A stretch of DNA of 64,000 nt from Xestospongia bergquistia (GCA_963965975.1 OZ014411.1:9673501-9737500); one strand, 5' to 3'; numbered from the stretch's first letter, positions 26,138-38,900 are shown. Translations and numbers: made by a program. Notes: a model not told the origin generated them from the sequence alone.

Positions 26138-26290
26138 GTTTTCTTCTAAAAAGGATATAAAATTGGTACTGTGTCTTAATTCATCACTTTTTGGTAAAAA
26201 TCATTTTTAGTAAAACTTGCCGATAAAGCATGGAATTAATTATTAATTACATATCTGATAGGTTTTGACAATATTTGTAACAAATTTCAA
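26138..26290 (+). repeat. Dispersed repeat, copy 1
   Basis: Shares GGTTTTCTTCTAAAAA, ATAAAATTGGTACT.TGTCT and TTTTTAGTAAAACTTGC, in that order, with 26647-26800. The copies are diverged. Confidence 0.65.
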
Positions 26291-26646
26291 AACATAACAC
26301 TACAAGGTAATTAGTTTTAGTCTTAAAACATTAATGAGACTAATGGTCATAAGATCATAAGTAATTTTGCTATGGGGTATTTATACAATTGCTATGGTAA
26401 TATATATGTACTTGCTAATGGTAATGTTGTTATGGTGATTGTTACCATGGTAATAGTTGCTATGATACCACACATGTTGGTGCTGAAGTAATTATTGCTA
26501 TGGTGACTCAAAACTTGATGCTCTTTACATGGATTATATAGTTTCACAAATTTGGGGATTTCTGTGTCCAATAGGTTTCAAAACATGATGATTATGAATG
26601 TAAACTGAACATTAAATATGAATTAAATAGCTAGTAGGGAAAAAAT

Positions 26647-26800
26647 GGTTTTCTTCTAAAAATTGTATAAAATTGGTACTATGTCTAAATTTTTTACTTT
26701 TGCTACAAATTTTTTAGTAAAACTTGCTAATGGGATGGAAATTAAACAATTGTTATTATTTAAATATTTGATATGTTTTGGCAATGTTTCTAACTAATTT
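26647..26800 (+). repeat. Dispersed repeat, copy 2
   Basis: Partner of 26138-26290, same orientation and about 510 bp downstream. Confidence 0.65.
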
Positions 26801-27194
26801 GGAATAGTTACGACAATATACAATTTAATTGAGAAATTATTGGAAAAATGTTCAACTAAAACAGTTTTTGTATGCCTTTTTGACTTTTAATATAAACTAG
26901 AATTAAATCTAAATTTATTAAAAGTAATTTAATTTAAACAAAACAAATTAAAACAACATTGATATAGGAAACTTTTGTTACTCACTTGAATAGCTTGAAA
27001 CAATTGAGTTAGATCTATCTGTGATCCAAGGAAGAGAAGTGTTGGTAGGTGGTACACAAATTTGCTAGGAACAGTGGTGGTCATGATGCAGATGAAAAGT
27101 AAGATAGAATAATGTTAATAGCATAAAGGATGAGGGTGGCTATAGAGCATCTGCTTTAGAAGAGTATGAAGTTACTGGAGTGGAAAAACATTAA

Positions 27195-27208
27195 GGGGGG
27201 GGGGGGGG
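27195..27208. repeat. Poly-G run (14 G)
   Basis: Uninterrupted run of 14 G in a very AT-rich context. Confidence 0.9.
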
Positions 27209-27259
27209 ATAGAAAAGTCAGCACAAGAGGTAGTGATAGAGAGATGACAATGATTGGTC

Positions 27260-27860
27260 TTAGGTGAGATCTTTGGTGGCAAGGTGGACAAGAAGAAAAA
27301 TAATGCTTCTGCTAGCCAACAGAAAACTATAAGGTCTAAAGGACTGAATGTTTGACTGAGGAAATGGGTCAGAAGGACTTATAACTCTAATAGAAACTAG
27401 CAGAAAGCTATTAAGTAATGAGAACTTATAACAACAAATGGCCACCATCATATCAGTTCTATTAATACCTTCAGGTAAATTTGTGATGGACTTCAATATA
27501 TTATGTAGTTCTACAAGTAACTTTCATAAAAACAGTTACATCTTTAAGAAATTGTTCCATTGTAGATTGAGATAGTTTGTATATCTCTTAGATTTTCAAA
27601 ATCCTTGTAGCAACAGCCTTTTCTGAGACATGAATGGATAATGTCATGTCTGCTTTATAGAATAAGTCAGCTTCAGAATTCAACAGGTGGTCAGGATCAT
27701 CTGCAGTTTGTCATAAAAGATACGAGACAAAACAGATTGAAAAACAGACTCAGATTCTGTGAGTAAGTCATATAGACAGTTTCTGTAAACTACGACAACA
27801 GCTGATACAGATTCCAGGTCTGTGTGAATGGACCTCTCAGATATATTTAATCAATTACAT
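27260..27860 (-). pseudogene. Frameshifted coding relic, family not recognised
   Basis: On the minus strand 27816-27690 reads ESVSAVVVVYRNCLYDLLTE onward for over 35 codons. It then resumes in another frame with DDPDHLLNSEADLFYKADMT (about 27710-27650), then MEQFLKDVTVFMKVT (27560-27520), then an open 78-codon stretch (27496-27260). Successive frame jumps with coding-like composition suggest a decayed gene. I cannot name the family. Confidence 0.3.
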
Positions 27861-28026
27861 GAATGTTGATAGTTAAAGCAAGCAGAGTAGATAGACTTTG
27901 ATCCTTCGGGGATTGATGAGCTACTTGTAGAGGTTCAGCACAAGGTCTAATTTCTAAATAATGCCCAACATACACGCATGCACAATAACAATTTTTGCAA
28001 CTGCGACTTCACTGATTCTGTCTAAT

Positions 28027-28545
28027 GGAGCGTAGTGTTGTGTTGGAAGATTTGTCAGCTGATGGACCACCTGTGTTTCTATTATTCAAAGTAATCTCCC
28101 AAAATTTTTGGACAGCTTACAATGAATGATGAACAGCTCAAAGAAGTTGCTGAGAAAACACCCGGTAGAGTCAAGCTGAAAAAGATTACAGACAGTGCAA
28201 GATCTATTGAGAAGATCAATGAATTGATCTGTTGTTGTTTTTGTTATGCTAATGTTATACCATTATGATTAGTAGAAAAACAGTAGTCTTGACATCAATA
28301 GCCTGGATCACCAGTCAACTATACCAAATGTTGTGCTACAAATATCTATATCTGATGATCCTTGTTCCTTGAATTCAGATACCTCATCTCAAAATTGGCA
28401 TCACACATTGTTGATAACCTCTGCTTTCTCTTTCAGACCAGAAGAAGCCTTATCCACTGAACAATTCACTAGAAGAATAAGAACAGAGATTATTTCACCT
28501 CTCTCAACATTTGATAATGGTACATACAAGAAACTCTTCAAGTGA
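28027..28545 (+). CDS. Unrecognised exon-like open stretches
   Basis: 28027-28134 is open from an ATG (MERSVVLEDLSADGPPVFLL). 28138-28260 is open in another frame (NDEQLKEVAEKTPGRVKLKK). 28276-28545 is open from a TTAGTAG acceptor to TGA and includes SSQNWHHTLLITSAFSFRPE and EEALSTEQFTRRIRTEI. The composition is that of soluble protein. The frame changes could be introns or decay. No family is recognised. Confidence 0.3.
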
Positions 28546-29083
28546 TCAGTACAATACTGTATGTCATAAACTGATTTAAAAATATCCAAAAGTTAAAAGA
28601 TGAAATTGGTTGTACTAGCTATTTAAGTGTATGACAATTCTCATTGTGAACTTGTTAATTTCTTAGGGTTCTTGGAAAACAATGTTACAGGGTCAATTCA
28701 AGTTTTTTTTTGTCATTTGCTTAAGACAGATTCTTTTACTACTTGCCCATCTCCAAAATCCAGAAGACTTTCAAACATCTTTTGAATTGACATAAGTACA
28801 TGTGTTGATGATCTGGATAGTAATTATACTAGCAACAAATCTGGCTATCTTACAACAGGAATGTTGTAATTAAAAAAATGGACCACTCTCTTGCTACCAT
28901 ACAGTCTTTGACCAGCATAACAGTTTCTAGATGGAAATGGATAACAGATTAGAACGTCCAGTTTTGAAGATCCTTGCACAATAACTATCATTGAAGGTTT
29001 GGAAAATAGTGAATTGTTGATAAAACTTGTTAACACCACTGTCATTTATTACATGTGTGAATTTCATCTGTATTCATGTTTAG

Positions 29084-29973
29084 GATGGAACTTAGAGCTG
29101 TTATCAGACTGGATGAAGAATCAGCATCCATTCACTCATGGCCAAAATTGAAACAACGTCTCTCCACTTTTGATGACAAGCAAACAAAAGAACTTGTGAA
29201 TGAAAGTATTTTATTACTAATTCAATGTATGTATGACATGATGTTTTAATAGGTCTTATAGCTTTTTAGTTATTATCTGAACTGTTGATCCCTAAAATCT
29301 GCCTTAGGAGACTAGTGATGGTAATGTTAACTGTAGATAGTGTTGTCTATTATCATGAATAAAAAGTCAACTCTAATATATTAGTCATTCAGTAGGTGAT
29401 ACTTGACTAATTATAACCTCAATATATATACATCTACCTTTTAATGTGTTTTTAGCCTTTGACTCCTTGCTTTTTCCAAGTTTGTCAATTACTTATACAA
29501 TGCTCCTTATGGTCTACCAACTTTTAATAGTTTTCTGAAGAGTTGTATATTTATAGTCTAAAAAATGCTTTCCATTTCATTACAGTGATATTGGTTCAGC
29601 TATGCAAGACTAGTGAGTGTACTTTGCATTAAAAATATTTTATAATCAAAGTCTAAAGATAAGCTATTGATATGTACAAAAATACATGTTGAACTACTCT
29701 TAACATACTTAATTTTGTTCAGTGCTTAATGCATGTTCATATCTGTTGAAGATCTCTTTCCATATCATAGAAGAGGAAAAAGCTATCTGTGAACTGAATT
29801 CTTTTGAGAGTACCTTGATCTACATGGTGGATTCTTACTTTATTTATAACATTGCATACCTAAAACCTCTCCAGTCAGGTCTATTGATGATCCAGTACTA
29901 TGTGATTGAAATAGAAGACTCACAAAAAAATATACCTACAGTCGTAGAGATTGTGATGGACAATAGTTTATAA
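29084..29973 (+). CDS. Unrecognised exon-like stretches
   Basis: 29084-29205, after GTTTAG, reads MELRAVIRLDEESASIHSWP onward to a weak GTATTT donor. 29721-29973, after TTGTTCAG, is open to TAA and contains HIIEEEKAICELNSFESTLI. Both have coding-like composition. Linkage to the 28.0-28.5 kb or 31.0 kb pieces is speculative. Confidence 0.25.
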
Positions 29974-30986
29974 TTCTAAAGTAACTCAGAGTTATTATAT
30001 ATTTACATTTTATTGTGTATATTTATGTTATCACTATTTAAGTCTTAAGTTCAAGTATTTTTGTTAAACTTCTTTAAAATTCTAAACTTAGTTTCAAAAC
30101 AGTTTCAACTTTATACTCACAAGAGCTCCAATACACAGTTATAAGTTGTAAATGCCAGTCTTGCAATTTATATTTTAGAGATAGTACAGAATCTGAGAAC
30201 GGATGTTCCAATTCCTATTTCTTCTACATTATTTCTTTATAATAAATGAATATTTGCAATATGAAAGTATTAAAGGTCATTTAAAGGATTTCCAAATGTA
30301 ACATTATAAGTTACTGAGTATAGCTTACCCAATGGTCCACTCAACAATGAGAAATGATAATTATAAGTATGTGGTGTTCAGAATATGAAATCTCTTTCTC
30401 TAAACTACATAATAAAAGTAAATTATATTTATTTATGATCCTTTATATGTTAATAAAGTAAGTTGTTATAATGACTGATTAGGTTTTGTCGTACTGCTGA
30501 TAAAGTATGTGCTACCCTTTAAAATATAATATTAATAAACTATTACTGTGTAGTTAATATTTTTAATGAAACAAGTAAATGTTTAATAATCATAACTAAA
30601 GTGCATGCAAGTGCTACCAAGTATAGTCTAATCTTCTCACAACGGATTTCTTCTTCCAAATTAAGCATCAACCACACCTATATATTATTGATTTTATTCC
30701 TCTAAGCGAAAGATCTCTAGAATACTAATAAAGATATCCAGTACAACACAGACTGTTTGTTTGGCCAGCTCAGTACCTTCAATAAAGCCCTCCGATCTCT
30801 TAATGCCTTCCTTATGTTCAATAAGGACTTCAGCTCTTTTCATCGACATGACGTATACAATGAATGACGATAGATAGTCTGTACGTTTCGCGAGGGAATT
30901 AAAGGATTGTCTTTAGAAATTCAGTTTTTATAGGTAAATCATATACCTAACTTTATGTACTGAGGTTCTATCTTTTTTTACCATAG

Positions 30987-31177
30987 AGCAAGAAATGGAT
31001 TGTAAGACTATTACTGATGCACTCAGCAGTTATTATCCAGGACCAGATTGTTTGAAGGTAGTCATTCCTAAGTTTAGAACAACACTTGAAGTGTATAACA
31101 AAGTCTTTGTGAACAATAGTAATATGAACAATGTCATATTACAGGTTATGTCTATGGATGATGATTTATGGTCATGA
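30987..31177 (+). CDS. Unrecognised 60-codon exon-like stretch
   Basis: After TTACCATAG the frame reads MDCKTITDALSSYYPGPDCL and continues to TGA at 31175-31177. A possible internal donor follows TTACAG. Composition and splice context look genuine, but no domain is recognised. Confidence 0.3.
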
Positions 31178-32954
31178 CTCAAGTCAAAAAGATGAACTAT
31201 AGTATTTATGATATATGATGTGTCATATATGTCTATAAAGAGCAGTTGTGATCTTGTGAAGGGGAGGGAGGGCATTGCAAGGAATACTATCAAGTTTAAT
31301 TTAAAATGATAATTATAAAATGGAATGATCATAATTATAGCTTTATTAGAGTGCTATCTTTCTATCTAAACATGTCCTTATAATTTATAAAGACACAGAT
31401 AGCAGCTATATAGTATTCTAGATCCCTTTCTTATTCCTGTGTTTGTCAAAGTTTGTATAAAAATCTTGTAAATAAACAACTTAAAACAGATTGAACATAC
31501 ATTTATTACAATGCTCATGACCAAATGATTCATTATCACATGACAGAGAAATACAGAACATATATGTTTCTTAATGCTAATTTTTTTTCAGAAGGACTAG
31601 GTTGGTCCTTTGTAGATCTCTTATTAAAACTAGGTCCAGGTCAGTTCACATTTTGATATTCTGTTATATCTGAAATATACTTCCATTACTTGTGTCTTTT
31701 TATATAAGAAAATTGTGAAATGAATATTTACTGTGATGTGAAATAAGAACTAGATTAACAATTTTGAAAAAGTAACAATCAATACAATCTATAGTTCCAT
31801 CATTGTCTAGATCTCTAAGAAATTCATATTTGTTCACAAGTGACCTCATCACAATTCTAAGAGATGGACACTGACTCTTGGATAATAAATAAATATCCAT
31901 ATCTAAGCACCATCTTGAAAGAGTATCCACTTCTAACAATGTAAGTTTCTCTTGTTTATGAAATAATTTTAATTACATACATATCTAGGTTGCTCAGGAG
32001 TTTGCACTATACACTGTTATGAGTAACCTTTCATGTAGATGAACCTGCTTCATTCTCACTAAAATGTTTAGTGCTCTAGCTTGTTGATTGGTCTTTAATC
32101 TAAGGAATGTGATAGGGATGTTCCATTTTAGTCAGGTTTGTACAGGTATGAACTTGTCTTTGTATCAATACACTTGTTGTTAGTTACAAAAAGAGCTTTT
32201 ATGTGTAAGCCAAAGGAGGACATCCTATTCCAATTCTATTTTCTATCACTCAATGAAGTTTTAATGAAGTGAAGTGCAGAGTGCAAGCATCACTCTTAGA
32301 ATGGAGTGATGTGACATGTTTCCAGTTTAGGCTGGGGCTATAGGATTTTAGTTGTTGAATATTTCATAGAAGGATAAAAAATAGAATTGGAATTGGAATT
32401 TTTGGGGAAAACTACAAAGTAGAATTGGATATTTTCGGAAAACTTCAAGGCAGAATATGAAATTATGAAGTAGAATTGGATGTCTCAGCTTCCATACTTT
32501 AAGGTGTGGAACTATTGGTATTTTATAGTGTTTGAGAACAGTATTTAATAGAAATGTGTCAACCAGCCTCTTCGCCACTAATTAGCTTATTTAGTTATGA
32601 ATATTATTTCCAAAAAGCCGATGCTATTGTTTGTTATGGAATATTCCCACGCTTTAACCTCATTTCCAAAAGGGGATGCTATAGTTTGTTATGAGATATT
32701 CCCATGCTTTAAAACTTATTCCAATAAATTGGAAAGGTCTTTAGCTATTATTAACAGTGTCATCATATTAAAATAATATGTTTACTGTATATTTCTTATG
32801 AATGGTCTTATAGTATATTGATATAGTATATTTTTAAATTATAAGTAAATAATTATTAGTCTATATTAGGTAGGTTTATGCTATTATTAATGACAATATT
32901 TTGTCATTAGTGTTCATTTCATTCTACTTATCTTCATTATTTTCATTAACACAG

Positions 32955-33769
32955 CATGGAACACTCTGATCAGAGGTGACAGATTGAGAGCCAATAATCA
33001 ACCACATATTATGATATTTATAGATGATAATACATATGATGATGATCCATTGGAACAGTACTTCACAGCAGTTGCACAAAATCTATTGATGTAATGCTAT
33101 TTCAGCCATTTTGTTCTTGTTGGATGAACATTATACATTTAATATGGCATATTAGATCTTTCTAAAACATATGATGTCCTAGCATTTCTATAACACAAGT
33201 TTTCAAAGATACTTTCACAAGTCAAATTCAAATGGGACACAGTAGCTAAAATATGTTCATGTGTCTGGGATGGATCAATGATACAAGTTATTGGTAGAGG
33301 ATGATATTGCGTATTTGTATTTAGAACAGAATAGGCAACTGAGTTGCTTGCCTTCATGCAAGTGGTATGGATGCATGATGTTAAAACTATAGATGTGACA
33401 AGTGCCAGTTTAACCTTAAGCATGAATGATCTAGTTTAAGATTTTCTGTAGAAACTTAAGATTTTATAATTATGACAGAGTTTTGTCTATACATGAACTC
33501 AATCTTTACTTTACTGGTCTACTGTTGTTGTGAATGAAATCAACATTTCAAGAAGGATATATTGAAGATCTCATAACTGTTCAGAAATTTGCTTATAGAA
33601 TTATCTCCAGCAACTTATAACTTATATTCTTTTCTATTTGTGAGGGACAATCTTTACCAGTTCTATTTTTTGTAATATTTACTGTCAGTAGTCTCACAAC
33701 AGTTACATCTCCTTCTACATTTATACGTCTACTTAACTTTACAACTGTTAGTATAAGAAGGCTGTCAAG
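32955..33769 (+). CDS. Unrecognised exon pair, second part hydrophobic
   Basis: 32955-33094, after AACACAG, reads WNTLIRGDRLRANNQPHIMI then FIDDNTYDDDPLEQYFTAVA, with a TAA or a GTAATG donor at its end. 33645-33769, after TTTGTGAG, reads SLPVLFFVIFTVSSLTTVTS onward to CAAG|GTAAGT. The second stretch could include a membrane segment. Whether they belong together is unknown. Confidence 0.28.
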
Positions 33770-33860
33770 GTAAGTAAAGTTACCATAACTTCAAAACAAA
33801 AAACTTTAAACAAGCAATATTCCCACGTTGAAATTCTATATAATTATTTGTATTTTGTAG

Positions 33861-33896
<36 letters not shown>

Positions 33897-35270
33897 TGCA
33901 AAAATGCTTTTTTGTATTTTTGTAATTTAATTCCAACATCTCCACCTCCAACATTGATGTCAAAAAAAAGATAAAAAATCAAGTCCATTTATTCATTCAT
34001 CCATTCATTATTTTAGGTATCTTTCCAGCTCAGCGGGTAATGTTGATCAAAGCCGTCTCTCACTTTTTTCACTAATAAAAGATCCTTTATATTACCATGG
34101 CCTTATAAAGCTGTAATTTAGTCCTTGGTTTTTCTGTGTTTTATAAATATTCATAATCGTGTAAAACGTAATGAAAAATCTGATTAGTGACCTTCGTCGG
34201 GCGAGTCTGACTAGTATAGATCTGAAGTTTTAAATTTGGTACGTAGTAGTGATATACTCTTGGCAATTAAGTTTTGAACTATTGAAGAAACGGACGATAA
34301 ACGTCATAAATACGTAAGTTCTATAATTTTGGAAGTCATAATATTTAGAGATTTAGTAAGAAATCCTTGCCTCCGTGTCAATCATGACCCTTAGCGTTGC
34401 CGACCCTTCGCTGGTCGGTACGGAGTAGGCTGCACAAACGTAATAAGTTTAACCGGCGAACAAAACTCTTCATGCAGGAATTGTTTGTATTTACAATTCT
34501 TAGTATTTCTGTATCCTATTAGATCTACTAGTTTATAAGTCTCCCTCTTAAACATAGAAAGTTATAGCCCATTGATGAGTGATATGGGCTAGAATCAGAA
34601 GTTAAAAATTTCAGCTTTAAGTTCTCTTTATTAACTTGGTAGTACATTTCCTTCTTTCTATGGTAATATTTCGAAGAAGATGTATTACAAATTTTGATTT
34701 TTACAAGAATTACAAAGTCTGTTAATTGCATTCTTTTTTAAATAATCAAAATCATGTGATTGATGACCTTTACGCATGTACAATCTTCTCTCAATATGGT
34801 ATACAGCTTATGTGTCAGAATGTAATGTAGGTTTGTTTTATGTTGTGCTTTGCTGATTGGGTGTCAAGGAAATATGAAAGTGTAATACATAATATAATGA
34901 AAATGTTTGTGCTATTTGTTGATGGAGTAGTAACTACAACTATTGATAGAAGGATACTTTCAAAATACAACTGTTACATAAACTCTGCCATGGCTCATAG
35001 GGTGATTTTGAAGACTAAATGTTATTTCAAAGCAAGAGAAAAAACATTTGACTCTCGATTTACCATAGGTCCTACATACATAACGGTAAAGGTTATGCTT
35101 CAAATAAACGTCTTGGCTTTCTAGCTTCTAAGTACTGTCAAAGTTAGAACTATTATAGACAACCTTTATATTAAGTTTTAAAATTGTATCTTATACAAAA
35201 ACATCAGAGTAAGGTCTTTCCTTATGCCTGATTGATTATTTTGAGGATGTGCTGTTATGTATATGATATC
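33770..35270. other. Non-coding stretch with an AT microsatellite and a GC-richer patch
   Basis: Contains an (AT)n run at about 33860-33897 and a locally GC-rich patch at 34370-34440 able to fold (see findings). The open frame at 34840-35124 has no family or splice support. Confidence 0.5.
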
Positions 35271-35277
35271 TTTAGAA

Positions 35278-36010
35278 ACTGTGAAACACCATCTGTAAAC
35301 TATGCGTTCTGTATATGCTATGACGCATGCGCAGTGACTAAAACGCGCAGAGTGAGTACCATGAGCCGTATCTAGCATTAACGATATGTGCAGATAGCCT
35401 CGTACCCAGGAAAGAAAAGAAGACCGCCTGGTAACTACTGCTTGCGCATGTACGTAATTATTGTAATTTAGGCAAAATAGTGACATCATAATTACAACTT
35501 TTAAATTAAATATGGGATGTGTTTATTTTGATGACGTTTTGTTCACTACACGAGTTTAGCATACGCATACCTAGTCGAGTTTGTCAGTTGCGCAGAGATT
35601 TAGTGGAAGCAAAAAGAGCGATAAACTTGTTCAGTGTTGTTGAAACCACCCGAAGACACGTCATATAATTACAGCTTCAACGAACAAGAGTTTCTCATTC
35701 TTAAGAGATAGATTGACCTTCCTAGCTGCTTTAGAGCACAGAGTAGAGCAGCTGAAAAGTTTATATCAGTACTATCAAGTAGCCTAAAAATGGCCTAACA
35801 TCGCGGTAAAATTAATTTAACGTCATAGTTGACGAAGGATTGTGGAAGTTAAACGCATGCGCAAACAGTAGTTACCAGGCGTTCTTTTCTTTCGCGAACG
35901 TCTGGGTACGAAGCCGATGAAGGGATATTTTCATTACTTAGAAATAGTTAAATTGGAAATACGCCCTGGAGAGTTGCGCGTTAAATAGAGTAAGCATCGC
36001 TATGGTTGGT
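35278..36010. mobile_element. GC-rich inverted-repeat element (MITE-like)
   Basis: 35397-35450 (CGTACCCAGGAAAGAAAAG.., GCCTGGTAACTACTG, TTGCGCATG) is matched in inverse orientation by 35856-35914, with a few mismatches and a small insertion. This leaves about 405 bp between the arms. The flank at 35278-35369 recurs directly at 37783-37872, and the 3' flank (TTGCGCGTTAAATAGAGT, about 35974) recurs at about 37694. It is therefore probably a non-autonomous DNA element or nested pair. No transposase frame and no target-site duplication were identified. Confidence 0.6.
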
Positions 36011-36599
36011 TTCTGCTGTGTACGCAGTTGTTCGAGTAATTCTACTGGAGAGTCAATGGAGACTTCACTTTTCTTTTTTTGTGCAATAAACGCTTTATTA
36101 TATTGCTTCTGGACGACTTGACGAAGTTCCTTCTCTATATCTACCAGTCCTGTTTACGTCTCGAATTCCAACTAATGAGAGAAACTGAGGTAGAAGCCAA
36201 CTATTAGTCATACAGTTCCCAAGCGACCTTCTTCATCTGCTGACAGCTCAATTGTTATTGACAATGTTCATGTTTTTGATGTTTTTACACAAACATAAGA
36301 GAACGTTTTGAGATTAAGGTGGAATTGGATTCACCTAGAGAAAAGATTTTATTTCTGGAGCAAAATCTGAAAAAAATAAATAATAAAAAGTCAAAACTAA
36401 ACATATAAAGCATGATGATTGTAAGGTGGCATTCTTTACACAGTATTAAAAGGTATGATCATTTTAGACAAACTATTTCACATTCAATTCAAACCTCCTA
36501 AATAGGTTGAACATATGGCACAACATTTATTGTTGCAGGTAACCAATCATGGTCATTGTCACTGGTTATTAAAACACTTGAAGTTTTTTTATCAATTTT

Positions 36600-37120
36600 T
36601 AATTTAGGACCAGCTGTTAATGTTTTGAGCTATTCTTGCAAACTCAATGAGGATAGTCTTGGTAAAAATCCAAGTAAGCATTGTAGGCCATGAGCATCAT
36701 TACCTCCACAAGAAGAATTTTTCTTACATTAATTCGTCTTCAACTAGAACTACTGGAACAGGACTTTGCTTATTGTTTCGGTATATCTCAATCAACTGTT
36801 TCTAGAATTATCATTACTTGGATTAACTCTCTGTTTTTGAAGTTGTAGCGTCCAAGAGCAATGATAAAAAGGAACATCCCAAAGAAGTTTAAGAGCTAAT
36901 ACCCAACTACAAGAGTAATATTGGTTGCCACTTAAATTTATATTGATCAGCCTTGTCTGATCTTCCTAAGCTAAAGCAGATGACATTTTCTAATCAACAA
37001 TAATACAACACATTTAAAGGTCTTACTGGTATCTCATCTGATGGTGTGATTATAATCAGGCATCCCTATAAGAATTCATGTGGAATGAGCAATAAAAATG
37101 AACTTTGACAGGTCGTTGCT
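36600..37120 (+). pseudogene. Dead Harbinger-like (DDE_Tnp_4) transposase remnant
   Basis: A helix-turn-helix (LLEQDFAYCFGISQSTVSRI, 36745-36805) is followed by WINSL and, through several stops and shifts, by remnants of the catalytic domain. These are NIPKKFKS then YPTTRVILVAT (about 36880-36933), NTTHLK (about 37000-37020), a V.SHLMV segment and a Y.NSCGMSNKNEL stretch. Order and spacing match DDE_Tnp_4 proteins, where the second part normally carries the catalytic D residues. These are mutated or out of frame here. This is a fragment with no working frame. Confidence 0.65.
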
Positions 37121-37584
37121 CATTTGTTTTAACTGATATTGCTGATAGAATTTTTTTGGTTTATTGTTGTTTATCTAAGTTTCATCCACCACTTAGTACA
37201 TGACAAACCTACAATGTGCAATCAAAATCAGTAACCCAACCCAACTTTGGGAGCATGTCATTGAAGAAATAGCTATCAAGCTGAGAACAATATATATATA
37301 TATATCTTGCCATACAAGGTCTGGATATATGTGCTTTACTGCTACTTCCTTTGTGGTATATTATACAAATCACACCACTATCTGAGATCAGTCAGCTTTT
37401 TTCATTGGTAGTATCTCCGACGAATTTAGCCAATGCTTGAGCTCTGCAACTTTTATGTCCTCTATGCTTCTGCCAGGTCCCACAATATTCTCCTTTTCAG
37501 GTTGTGGCTGCTCCGCTACTTCGCTCATAATGTCACGCTTTGTGCAGCTGCTTCTTTATTTCTGCACACGTTTACGCACATCGC

Positions 37585-37714
37585 TCAGTCTATTTAATGC
37601 GCAACCCACCAGGCATTTAACCATTTCTGAGTAACGAATTTGTAGATATTAATAATTACTCAGAATGGTTGAATAGGAAACACGGCGCGCGAGTTTGCGC
37701 ATTAAATAGATTGA
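37585..37714. repeat. Short inverted repeat (MITE-end-like)
   Basis: CAGTCTATTTAATGCGCAAC at 37585-37604 is complementary to GTTTGCGCATTAAATAGATTG at 37693-37713, with about 88 bp between. The right arm also matches a segment at about 35972. Confidence 0.65.
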
Positions 37715-37782
37715 ACATCACTACAGGAGACTCTTGCTTTTTCTTTCTTTCGATTGCCATTAAGTAAGAAATCTCTTTTTTT

Positions 37783-38900
37783 TACTGTGAAACACTATCT
37801 GTAAAACTGCGTGCTGCTATACAATAACGCATGGGCAGTAACTAAAATGCAGAGCGCGAGTACCACTAGACGCCTCTTATAATCGAGCGTCAGCGAGACG
37901 TGGGTTGGATTCCTGATTTTTGGTCGTATATTGTAAGTCTATCATACACAGAAACCTAGGACGGACATTCATTCTCGTGTTGCTATATATGGAAGCCAAG
38001 GATGGACATTATAACTCCAGTCTGTATAACCCCGTTTGTTTGAAATAGGATTCGGAAATTCCGTCTGAGGCTTCTGTACAACTCCAACTAATTTCCAATT
38101 TCTTCCTTATGGTGTTTCAGTTGGGGTGATTTTGGTTGTTAATTGAAGGACTGTCATTGATCGATCAATCGACTAGTAAAACTCCGTATACTAATTGAGA
38201 ACAGGGTTTAGGATCAAAATTTTGAAACAGATGGCATATCATGCTTCCTCACACTTTCACGATTGTTAAAAATTTCAATTATTGCACCCGTATGTAAGTT
38301 TCAATTTCTTAATCCATTCTTGGCACATGTGCAATTCTAGACTTGTCTTGTTACTTAAAACATGGTGCACAAGTACCATAAGCCTCCCTTAGAATTAAGC
38401 ATCAATGAGATGTTTCCAGTTGGGTTGGGTTCCTGATTTTTGGTTGTGAGCTATGCATGGAACTAAATCATATACTATAGTTTACAGGTGGTGTTACTCA
38501 CTGCGCATGCATCTTAATATATGATACTAGCTGGCTGTAGCAGCATGTATAGTTTACAGATGTTGCTTCATACTTTAGATGTAAAAGCTGAAATCTGCTA
38601 TGTCAAAAGGGAATACTACAGAAGTTGGCACATGTACCATTTCTATTTAAATTAGGCTTTTATTTTGCCATAATAAAATGCAGAGCACAAGTAACATGAG
38701 ATGTCTCTTAGAACAAGATCAATGAGATGTTTCCAATTGGGTTTGGTTACTGATTTTGATTGTACATTGTAGGTTTGTCATGTACAGAAACTGTGGACGG
38801 ACATTCCATATATGAAAATCAAGGATGGAAATTCCATCTCAGTTTGTCATCTACAGAACCTGAAGATAGACATTTCAACTTTGTATAAGTGCAGTTAATT
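37783..38900. repeat. Diverged direct copies of a ~90-150 bp dispersed repeat
   Basis: 37783-37935, about 38360-38450 and about 38665-38770 share segments such as AATGCAGAGC.C.AGTA, ATCAATGAGATGTTTCCA and GGGTT.GGTT.CTGATTTT. 37965-38030 and 38785-38850 share GGACGGACATTC and AAGGATGGA. No gene was found here. Confidence 0.55.

Larger units (their letters stand above)
20754..27000. other. Gene-poor stretch with dispersed repeats
   Basis: No intact gene recognised. Contents: direct repeats at 22.0/23.2 kb, satellite-like copies at 24.2 kb, a degenerate minisatellite at 25.6 kb and a dispersed repeat pair at 26.1/26.6 kb (listed separately). Possible exons are 21750-21783 (DWIKQGTLYQ between splice sites) and, after TTGACAG, 23501-23655, open to TAA and containing SGHISGCVYPLNSIVLAERP. 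I do not recognise either. The open frames at 20972-21193 and 24602-24880 lack family support. Confidence 0.5.

Noticed and set aside
27195-27208. Poly-G tract as a functional G-quadruplex
   Set aside because: A single uninterrupted run is more simply a homopolymer; no spaced G-tracts surround it.
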